Part shown: positions 7,286 through 12,665 of the stretch, piece after piece | Position numbering within the stretch: position 1 is the first letter of the stretch | Layout: each line of letters begins with the position of its first letter | NCBI GenBank assembly: GCA_934215405.1 | Contig: CAKPZU010000053.1 | Location: 1 to 12,665, forward strand | Origin: an uncultured Bacilli bacterium | Lineage (GTDB): Bacteria > Bacillota_I > Bacilli_A > RFN20 > CAG-631 | Length of the DNA stretch: 12,665 bases | Reading direction: 5' to 3' | Position numbers and translations under genes: made by a program | The notes under the pieces: model-generated | Databases searched by the model: none | Told to the model about the DNA's origin: nothing | What the model saw: only the letters and a program-made list of their open reading frames with translations

Positions 7286-8365
7286 ATGTCAAGTGAAAAT
7301 AAAGTGGCAATTAATGATACGGTTTTGTCATTAAAGAAAGCCAATAATAAGCATCTTTTAACTGTTTCTCACTTATGCAAATACTTTCCTGTTGCTACAA
7401 ATTTCTTTGGAAAACCAATTAAGTTTTTACACGCTGTTGAAAATGTTTCTTTTACATTAGATAAAGGTAAAACTTTAGGAATTGTTGGAGAATCAGGCTG
7501 TGGTAAAACAACACTAGGAAGAACAATATTAAGATTATATGACATTCAAGGTGGAAGAGTAATTTTTGATGGAAATGATATTACCAATCTAAAAATAAAA
7601 GAAATGAATAAGTTTAGAACTCGTATACAATACGTTTTCCAAGATCCATATTCATCACTTCCTCCACGTATGCCAGTTGGAGAAATTATTGCTGAACCAG
7701 TAAGAATTCATCATATTGTTCCAAAGGATGAGGTTAAAAGCTATGTATTAAAAGTCATGAGAGATTGTGGCTTACAAGATCATTATTATGATAGATATCC
7801 ACATGAATTTTCAGGTGGTCAAAGACAAAGAATTTGTATTGCTAGAGCTTTAGCTGTAAAACCTGAATTAATTATTCTTGATGAACCAGTATCTGCACTT
7901 GATGTTTCAATTCAAGCACAAATTGTAAATCTTTTAAAGAATTTACAAAAAAAGGAAGGCTTCACATACATTTTTATTACACATGATATTTCAGTTGTTA
8001 AGTATGTATCTGATGAAATTGGTGTTATGTATTTAGGCGATATGGTAGAAAAAGGAAGTAAGGATGATATCTTTAAATCACCATTACATCCATATACTTT
8101 AGCATTATTCTCAGCAGTTCCAGTTGCTGACCCTAAAGTAAAAATGAATCGTATTATTTTAAAAGGTGATATTCCTTCTCCAACAAATCCACCTCGTGGT
8201 TGTAAGTTCCATACAAGATGTAACAATTGCATGGAAATATGCAAATCAATTGAACCTAAATTTATTGAAGTCGAAAAAGATCACTTTGTAAAATGTCATT
8301 TGTTTGATGGAAAAGGTATTGAATCTTCATCTGAAGATGCAAAAGAACTAAATGAAAAAGCATAA
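7286..8365 (+). CDS. oppF: Oligopeptide ABC transporter ATPase OppF
   Basis: Second ATPase of the importer, 359 residues, slightly longer than many OppF proteins. The ATG is one base after the oppD stop, with AAAGGAGAT seven bases ahead. Motifs are Walker A GESGCGKTT (68-76), Q-loop FQDPYSSLPPRM (Gln119), signature FSGGQRQ (175-181), Walker B LIILDE (195-200) and switch His233. The C-terminal extension (PLHPYTLALFSAVP onward) carries Cys306, 312, 315 and 319 in the same C-X5-C-X2-C-X3-C spacing as OppD, plus Cys337. The FLHAVENVSFTL stretch before Walker A is typical of OppF/DppF. The last 14 bases overlap the next gene. It is complete and apparently active. Confidence 0.95.
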   Translation: MSSENKVAINDTVLSLKKANNKHLLTVSHLCKYFPVATNFFGKPIKFLHAVENVSFTLDKGKTLGIVGESGCGKTTLGRTILRLYDIQGGRVIFDGNDITNLKIKEMNKFRTRIQYVFQDPYSSLPPRMPVGEIIAEPVRIHHIVPKDEVKSYVLKVMRDCGLQDHYYDRYPHEFSGGQRQRICIARALAVKPELIILDEPVSALDVSIQAQIVNLLKNLQKKEGFTYIFITHDISVVKYVSDEIGVMYLGDMVEKGSKDDIFKSPLHPYTLALFSAVPVADPKVKMNRIILKGDIPSPTNPPRGCKFHTRCNNCMEICKSIEPKFIEVEKDHFVKCHLFDGKGIESSSEDAKELNEKA

Positions 8366-8588
8366 AGAAGAATTTATAGATGATGGCAGATCATTTGCTA
8401 ACATGGATGTTGAAGGCATGCCAAAAAAATTCACTTTTGATAAAAATCGTAAAAGAAAATACGATGTTACAAAAGAGGAAAAAAAACATTTGATTCTAGC
8501 AGGTTATAAAGCATTTTTACCAGTTTTAATTTTTGGCATATTAGGTATGCTTTTAGCAATGTTTTTAATATTTTTATGGTTAAGTTAA
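8352..8588 (+). CDS. Small tail-anchored membrane protein, function unknown
   Basis: A 78-residue protein whose ATG lies inside the end of oppF (14-base overlap). It has no strong ribosome binding site of its own, so translation is probably coupled to oppF. Residues 1-50 are hydrophilic and very basic (KNRKRK at 31-36). They include the phrase DDGRSFANMDVEGMP (10-24), which looks like a conserved motif. A single hydrophobic helix (about 54-77) fills the C-terminus, leaving one or two residues beyond it. By the positive-inside rule the N-terminal part is cytoplasmic. No enzyme motif is visible and I cannot assign a family. It is the last gene before the terminator, so it may accompany the transporter, though it may simply be a read-through passenger. 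Confidence 0.75.
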   Translation: MKKHKEEFIDDGRSFANMDVEGMPKKFTFDKNRKRKYDVTKEEKKHLILAGYKAFLPVLIFGILGMLLAMFLIFLWLS

Positions 8589-8589
8589 C

Positions 8590-8617
8590 AAGTAGATTGA
8601 AAAATCTACTTTTTTTT
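8590..8617 (+). terminator. Intrinsic terminator of the opp operon
   Basis: A 9-bp perfect stem pairs AAGTAGATT (8590-8598) with AATCTACTT (8603-8611). It closes on a GAAA tetraloop and runs straight into an unbroken T-run ending at 8617. It begins two bases after the stop of the 78-residue gene. This is a textbook rho-independent terminator and sets the 3' end of the transporter unit. Confidence 0.93.
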
Positions 8618-8663
8618 ACACTTTTTAAAAGAAAAGTTGTATATATAATTAGGAGGTATAAAA

Positions 8664-8864
8664 ATGCTTAATGAAATTGAATATCAAATAATTGATAAAA
8701 AGAAGCAATTAGAAAGCTATGGACTAGGAGCAGAACTTGGCATGGGACTAATTGCTGCGTTTGGAGTTATTGCCATTATTACCGTAGTTATATATAAGGT
8801 TTATGGCTCAAAAAGCGGTGATATAACCTTGCCTGGTGGATTTAAGTTTAAGTTTTCAAAATAA
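8664..8864 (+). CDS. Small single-pass membrane protein, function unknown
   Basis: A 66-residue protein with a strong ribosome binding site (AGGAGG, 8651-8656) seven bases before its ATG. Residues 1-24 are charged and probably helical. A Gly/Ala/Ile-rich hydrophobic helix spans about 25-45. The tail is short and basic and contains LPGGFKFKF (56-64). The net charge (about -1 before the helix, +4 after) suggests a cytoplasmic C-terminus. Its TAA overlaps the radC ATG (TAATG), and radC lacks its own binding site, so radC translation is likely coupled to it. I recognise no family. A TATAAT at 8644-8649 sits too close to the binding site to be a convincing promoter, so how it is transcribed is unclear. 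Confidence 0.75.
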   Translation: MLNEIEYQIIDKKKQLESYGLGAELGMGLIAAFGVIAIITVVIYKVYGSKSGDITLPGGFKFKFSK

Positions 8865-9595
8865 TGGGAACAATTAAGGATTTACCAATTGATGAAAGAC
8901 CAAGAGAGAAAGCCTTGCAATTTGGAATTGATAAGCTATCAGATAATGAATTGCTAGCTTTACTTATTGGTAAAGGCACTAAAAATAAGTCGGCTTTAGA
9001 AATAGCTATGGAGCTAATTTTAGTTCATCAAGGAATAGAAGGTGTTTTTAAAGCAAGTATTTACGAATTAGTAAAGGAGGAAGGAATAAACAAGGTTAAA
9101 GCATTAGAAATTAAAGCTATGTATGAGGTGCTTTTAAGACTAAATAAAAAGAGGGATATAGCCAAAAATGAAGGAATGTATATAAATTCAACGATGGATG
9201 TTTTTAATTATTTATATAAGCTATTTGATAATAAAAAAAATGAGCAAATAATAGTTTTATATTTAAATATTAAAAATAAAGTGTTACATGAAGAAATTAT
9301 TTCAATAGGAGATGATTCGCATTCAATAAATAATAACAAGCTCATTTGTAAAAATGCAATTGAATTATATGCCAAAAAGGTAATTGTTGCCCATAATCAT
9401 CCATCTGGAAATGCTACGCCATCATTTGATGATGTAAAAACATTTTTAGATTTAAAAAAAGCTTTGTCATATGTAAATGTTAAATTAATTGATCAAGTTA
9501 TTATTGGAAAAAAGGAATGCTATTCGCACGCAAGCGATAAAAAAATAAATGTAAATGCCTTTTCTTCTTGTCCTTTAAATACTAATAACGTATAA
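8864..9595 (+). CDS. radC: RadC-family JAMM/MPN domain protein
   Basis: Protein of 243 residues, normal for RadC. The N-terminal domain has the family opening IKDLPIDERPREKALQFG (4-21) and the LSDNELLALLIGKGTK segment. A helix-hairpin-helix-like stretch follows at about 70-90 (KEEGINKVKALEIKA). The C-terminal JAMM metal-binding fold is intact: Glu127, then H177-N-H179-PSG, with Ser187 and Asp190 completing the HxHPx(6)SxxD pattern. The old link to DNA repair is doubtful for this family, and the biochemical role is not settled. The ATG overlaps the stop of the preceding small gene by one base. The tail after the usual ending (about 228-243) is a little longer than in many relatives. A promoter for the next gene appears to lie inside its 3' end. 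Confidence 0.93.
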   Translation: MGTIKDLPIDERPREKALQFGIDKLSDNELLALLIGKGTKNKSALEIAMELILVHQGIEGVFKASIYELVKEEGINKVKALEIKAMYEVLLRLNKKRDIAKNEGMYINSTMDVFNYLYKLFDNKKNEQIIVLYLNIKNKVLHEEIISIGDDSHSINNNKLICKNAIELYAKKVIVAHNHPSGNATPSFDDVKTFLDLKKALSYVNVKLIDQVIIGKKECYSHASDKKINVNAFSSCPLNTNNV

Positions 9596-9596
9596 T
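9568..9596 (+). promoter_or_regulatory. Candidate promoter for the GT-C-like gene
   Basis: TTGTCC (9568-9573, four of six consensus bases) and a perfect TATAAT (9591-9596) are separated by exactly 17 bases. The site overlaps the radC stop codon. The predicted start near 9603 would keep the GAGGAG ribosome binding site (9607-9612) on the transcript. It is plausible but not as strong as the operon promoter. Confidence 0.5.
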
Positions 9597-9617
9597 TACA
9601 TAAAGCGAGGAGATAAC

Positions 9618-11456
9618 ATGGATATTCTTTTTATAAACATTCCGCTTCTTGTATTATTCTTCTTAATATTTTTTATAAAGAAGGCAAAATCACGTGGAAT
9701 AATTACTAATAGTTTAATATCATTTATAATTAATGTAATTATAGCAGTTCTTTTTAAGCTTAAATACATTGATGCATTAATTATAGGATTTTATAATGTA
9801 ATAAATGTTATTTTGTATTATTATAAAAGTAGAAAATGGCTAAATTATTTACCATTATTAATAATAATAATAGAAATGTTTGCCTTTAATAGCAAATATA
9901 TATTAAAAGATGATTATAATTTTAATTATGCTGGTTTTATAGTTTTAAATTTGTTTGTTATTTTTTTACTTTTACTATTTAAGAATAAGGATTTTGATTT
10001 TAATAGCATTAATACAAATAAGATTTTTAAAATAGCAATGCTTGTATCATTATGCTTATTAGTATTTTTCATAGTTTATTCTTTTTTTAATAGTGAAAAA
10101 TATTATATAAAATATCCGCTTGATTATGAAAAGTTTAATTATAAAAAGAACCCATATGCTTTATTATTTGAAGGCTTTTTAAATAAGCATTTATATATAA
10201 ATATAAAGCCAGATCCTAGAATTGGCATGCTTGATAATCCTTATGTTGGATTTAGTAAATATGAGCATTTGTGGGATTTTGCTTGGTATGATAATAAGTA
10301 CTATGTATATTTTGGAGTTGCCCCAGTAATTCTATTTTATTATCCAGTTTATTTATTATCATTTGGAAATTATATTCCAGCATATGCATTTATAAATGTA
10401 ATACTATTAATTTTTACAATAACATTTGCTTTTTTAACATTATTAAGATTTTATAAGCACTTTAGCCAAAAATTTAGCCTAGTTATTTTTACATTGTGTT
10501 TAATTGCTTCATTTTTAGGCGGTGGTTATTTATTTTTAGCCTTAGCTGAAGAAATGTATAATACACCGATTTTATGTGGCGTATGCTTTATGTTTGTTAT
10601 GTACTACTTTTCATTAAAAGGAATAGAGGAAGATAATAAATGGGCATTTTTAATTATGGGAATAGCATTTATTTTAATATTAGCAAGTCGCCCTAATTTG
10701 ACATTATCATTATTCTTGTTAGTCCCATCATTAATCAAATATTTATTTAAAAACAAAGCCTTTTGGATTAATTTAGTTAGATTTGTTCCATGCTTTATAG
10801 CATTATTGGTAGGCTTTACATTGATAGGTTGCTATAATTATTTACGTTTTAAATCGGCTTTTGATTTTGGAAGCCACTATCAGTTAACTGTTTCAGATGT
10901 TTCCAAAAATAAGCTTGCTATTGAAAACATAAAGGCCTCATTTTATTATTATTTACTACAGCCTCCACGCTTTGAAAATAATGCACCATTTTTAAAAATA
11001 CAAGCTTTAGATGTGAAAACATTTAATCTATCACATTATGTCTATGTTTTTCCAACAATTGGTTTATTAACAATACCATTAAATCTATTTATTGTAGTTG
11101 GATTTATAAAAAACAAAAATAAAGAACTATTATTATTTAATATTGTTTCCATTATCTTTATTTTAGTTTTATCATTTATTAATTTTTCAATTGCTGGTGT
11201 CCATATTAGATATCTTATGGATTTATTACCTATTTGCCTTTTTGTTTCGTTATTAAATATCTTACTTTTTAACGATAGAATCAAATCTATAAAAGGAAAA
11301 TATATCTTTAAAAGTATTTTCTACATTGCCTTTTCACTTTCTATTTTTTACTATTTAAATCTTTTAGTTAATGAATCCTATATAATAATTAAGGAGTATC
11401 CATTAATTAAGCAAAGTGTATATAATATATTAAATGGAATAATGCATAGGCAATAA
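9618..11456 (+). CDS. Polytopic membrane protein, probable GT-C type glycosyltransferase
   Basis: A 612-residue protein with many hydrophobic helices and a strong binding site (GAGGAG) five bases before the ATG. About four or five helices occupy the first 157 residues. A large extracytoplasmic loop then spans about 158-228 and holds NPYALLFEGFL (178-188), LDNPYVGF (205-212) and LWDFAWYDNKYYVYFGVAP (218-236). Later landmarks are SRPN (357-360), YLRFKSAFDFG (408-418), QPPRF (448-452) and RYLMDLLP (531-538). Taken together this resembles GT-C membrane glycosyltransferases of the PMT/ArnT fold, which use lipid-linked sugar donors. The acidic residues Asp169, 199, 206, 220 and 225 in the big loop are candidates for the catalytic or metal site. 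Acceptor and sugar are unknown. The gene ends in three consecutive in-frame stops (TAA TGA TGA). The enzyme class is an inference; the membrane nature is certain. Confidence 0.7.
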   Translation: MDILFINIPLLVLFFLIFFIKKAKSRGIITNSLISFIINVIIAVLFKLKYIDALIIGFYNVINVILYYYKSRKWLNYLPLLIIIIEMFAFNSKYILKDDYNFNYAGFIVLNLFVIFLLLLFKNKDFDFNSINTNKIFKIAMLVSLCLLVFFIVYSFFNSEKYYIKYPLDYEKFNYKKNPYALLFEGFLNKHLYINIKPDPRIGMLDNPYVGFSKYEHLWDFAWYDNKYYVYFGVAPVILFYYPVYLLSFGNYIPAYAFINVILLIFTITFAFLTLLRFYKHFSQKFSLVIFTLCLIASFLGGGYLFLALAEEMYNTPILCGVCFMFVMYYFSLKGIEEDNKWAFLIMGIAFILILASRPNLTLSLFLLVPSLIKYLFKNKAFWINLVRFVPCFIALLVGFTLIGCYNYLRFKSAFDFGSHYQLTVSDVSKNKLAIENIKASFYYYLLQPPRFENNAPFLKIQALDVKTFNLSHYVYVFPTIGLLTIPLNLFIVVGFIKNKNKELLLFNIVSIIFILVLSFINFSIAGVHIRYLMDLLPICLFVSLLNILLFNDRIKSIKGKYIFKSIFYIAFSLSIFYYLNLLVNESYIIIKEYPLIKQSVYNILNGIMHRQ

Positions 11457-11479
11457 TGATGATTTGTTTGCTTAAGGTG

Positions 11480-11508
11480 TTTAAATAAAAAGTATTTTAT
11501 TATATAAT
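11480..11508 (+). promoter_or_regulatory. Candidate promoter for ruvAB
   Basis: TTTAAA (11480-11485, four of six) and TATAAT (11503-11508) are separated by 17 bases. An A/T-only inverted repeat (AATAAAA-AGTA-TTTTATT, 11484-11501) fills the spacer. The predicted start near 11515 leaves only a very short leader before the ATG. No terminator is seen between the upstream gene and ruvA, so read-through is also possible. Confidence 0.45.
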
Positions 11509-11528
11509 AATAAAGAGGCGGTGATTAG

Positions 11529-12101
11529 ATGATTTCATTTTTAAAAGGAGAAATTGTTGAAATAAAGGTTGATAGTATATTAATTGATGTAAATGGAATT
11601 GGTTTTCAAGTATATGTAGGAAAGCCTCAGGATTTTTCATTCGGGCAATCTTTAGTATATACATATTTTCAAGTAAAAGAAGATGGATTTTCATTGTTTG
11701 GCTTTAAAACAAAGCAAGAGCAGGATTTATTTTTAAAGCTAATTAATGTTAATGGAATCGGTCCAAAAACTGCATCTGGAATTTTAGGAGCATGCTCAAC
11801 TAGTTCATTAATTAGTGCAATAGAACTTGGAAATCTTGCCTTTTTAAAAAAATTGCCTTCTGTTGGCCCTAAAGCTGCACAACAAATCGTTTTAGATTTA
11901 AAGGGTAAGCTTATTTTAGATAATAACGAAAATAAGCCATCAAACAAAAAAAGCGATTTATATAGTGATGTTTATGATGCCTTAAAGCAATTTGGCTTTA
12001 AAATTAGTGAGATTGACTCAGTAATTAATAAAGTCACTGACATAGAAAAGAAACAAACACCAGAAATAATTAAGGACTGCTTAAAAATGCTAAGAAAGTA
12101 G
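11529..12101 (+). CDS. ruvA: Holliday junction branch migration protein RuvA
   Basis: Complete RuvA of 190 residues, the usual length. The ATG is preceded by GAGGCGGTGAT (11515-11525). The N-terminal OB-fold domain opens with MISFLKGEIV and ends around FGFK (57-60). It retains the acidic pin Glu51-Asp52, which lies at the junction centre in known RuvA structures. Two helix-hairpin-helix motifs follow: NVNGIGPKTA (73-82) and LPSVGPKAAQQIVLDLKGK (109-127). A polar linker leads to domain III (about 142-190), which contacts RuvB. RuvA tetramers hold the four-way junction flat while RuvB pumps DNA. The ruvB start lies 11 bases after its stop, so the two form a unit. Confidence 0.97.
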   Translation: MISFLKGEIVEIKVDSILIDVNGIGFQVYVGKPQDFSFGQSLVYTYFQVKEDGFSLFGFKTKQEQDLFLKLINVNGIGPKTASGILGACSTSSLISAIELGNLAFLKKLPSVGPKAAQQIVLDLKGKLILDNNENKPSNKKSDLYSDVYDALKQFGFKISEIDSVINKVTDIEKKQTPEIIKDCLKMLRK

Positions 12102-12104
12102 GTG
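12100..12104 (+). promoter_or_regulatory. Ribosome binding site for a TTG start of ruvB
   Basis: AGGTG overlaps the ruvA stop codon, and its GG lies nine bases before TTG 12112. It supports TTG as the ruvB start. There is no ATG in frame until codon 36, which would remove conserved N-terminal residues. Confidence 0.65.
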
Positions 12105-12111
12105 TGTTAGT

Positions 12112-12665
12112 TTGAGTGAAGAAAGATTATTACAACCAGAAGAAAGAAAAGAAGATGATGACGTTGAGCTAAAACTTCGTCCTTCATCTTTAAAAGAATA
12201 TATTGGTCAAGAAGATATGAAAAAGAATCTATCTATTTTCATTGAGGCTTCAAACAAACGTAATGAAGCCTTAGACCATGTTTTGATTTATGGCCCACCA
12301 GGGCTTGGAAAAACAACGCTTGCCTATGTTATAGCTCATGAAAAAAATGCTAATATAAAGGTTGCAAGTGGACCAGCAATTGAAAAAACAGGAGATTTAG
12401 CTTCTATTTTATCAATGCTAGAGCCAGGAGATGTTTTGTTTATTGATGAAATCCATAGGCTTCCAAAGGTTGTTGAAGAGGTATTATATGCAGCAATGGA
12501 GGATTTTGAAATTAATATTGTTGTTGGCAAAGATAGTAGCGCTCATTCAATAACAATTGCTCTTCCACCATTTACCTTAGTTGGAGCAACAACAAGAGTT
12601 GGTGATGTTGCATCTCCTTTAAGAGATAGATTTGGCATTGTATTTAAGCTTGATTACTATTCGCT
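12112..12665 (+). CDS. ruvB: Holliday junction branch migration ATPase RuvB (5' part, runs off the window)
   Basis: The first 184 codons of a protein normally about 330-340 residues long; the 3' end lies beyond the window. The start is TTG, giving MSEERLLQPEERKEDD, then the family segment LRPSSLKEYIGQ (22-33). Motifs present are Walker A GPPGLGKTT (61-69), Walker B FIDEIH (110-115), sensor 1 within LVGATTR (156-162), and the arginine-finger segment SPLRDRFG (168-175). RuvB is an AAA+ hexameric motor that drives branch migration on RuvA-bound junctions. The winged-helix DNA-binding domain is not in this window. Nothing suggests the gene is broken; it is simply cut by the window edge. Confidence 0.96.
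   Translation, partial: MSEERLLQPEERKEDDDVELKLRPSSLKEYIGQEDMKKNLSIFIEASNKRNEALDHVLIYGPPGLGKTTLAYVIAHEKNANIKVASGPAIEKTGDLASILSMLEPGDVLFIDEIHRLPKVVEEVLYAAMEDFEINIVVGKDSSAHSITIALPPFTLVGATTRVGDVASPLRDRFGIVFKLDYYS

Noticed and set aside
7912..8244. 110-codon open frame on the - strand inside oppF
   Set aside because: It lies wholly opposite a strongly conserved ATPase gene, has no recognisable domain and no convincing binding site. It is a shadow of oppF codon use.
8352..8588. Start of the 78-residue gene at ATG 8404 instead of 8352
   Set aside because: No ribosome binding site precedes 8404, and the conserved-looking DDGRSFANM phrase would be lost. Coupling to oppF supports 8352.
8640..8649. 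TATAAT at 8644-8649 as a promoter for the 66-residue gene
   Set aside because: Transcription would begin at or after the AGGAGG site at 8651-8656, removing it. The best -35-like element (TTTACA at 8615) is 23 bases away, which is too far.
8664..8864. Bacteriocin precursor with a double-glycine leader
   Set aside because: The only GG (residues 58-59) is near the C-terminus, after the membrane helix, so no leader/core layout exists. No export or immunity genes are nearby.
11669..11947. 92-codon - strand frame inside ruvA
   Set aside because: It is antisense to the helix-hairpin-helix core of RuvA, with no family match or start signal.
277..12665. Mycoplasma-type code with TGA as tryptophan
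   Set aside because: All genes have normal lengths with no internal TGA, and every Trp codon is TGG.

Overview
This is an AT-rich stretch of a low-GC Gram-positive bacterium. Support comes from strong Shine-Dalgarno sites, lipobox lipoproteins, a near-consensus sigma-A promoter, a textbook intrinsic terminator and tightly packed same-strand genes. The protein set suggests a Bacilli or Mollicutes-like gut lineage, such as the Erysipelotrichales, Acholeplasmatales or RF39-type groups. That placement is an inference from style and is not proven by a marker gene. All tryptophans are encoded by TGG and the ORFs have normal lengths, so the standard bacterial code applies. All genes seen are on the + strand.

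Region 1 (1-276) is an intergenic leader. It holds two hairpins and then an almost perfect promoter, TTGACT-N17-TATAAT at 209-237. Region 2 (277-8588) reads as one operon for a complete oligopeptide-type ABC importer. In order it encodes a surface lipoprotein with InlB-like repeats and a beta-helix-like end, a very large substrate-binding lipoprotein (OppA family), the two permeases (OppB, OppC), the two ATPases (OppD, OppF), and a 78-residue tail-anchored membrane protein that overlaps the end of oppF. A strong terminator at 8590-8617 closes the unit. The two lipoproteins would capture peptides outside the cell, OppBC would form the channel and OppDF would power it. The first lipoprotein and the tail-anchored protein are accessory parts of unknown role.

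Region 3 (8664-12665) is a chromosomal housekeeping stretch. A 66-residue single-pass membrane protein of unknown function overlaps the start of radC (JAMM metalloprotease-fold protein). A 612-residue polytopic membrane protein resembling GT-C glycosyltransferases follows, probably from its own promoter inside the end of radC. Last come ruvA and the first 184 codons of ruvB, the Holliday-junction branch-migration motor. The ruvB gene runs off the window.

The points most worth a second look are the non-standard parts of the transporter: the InlB-type lipoprotein at the head of the operon, an insert of about 250 residues in OppA, expanded OppC and OppD, and matching four-cysteine clusters in both ATPases. 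The two uncharacterised small membrane proteins are also notable. No mobile element, CRISPR array, rRNA or tRNA gene was seen.
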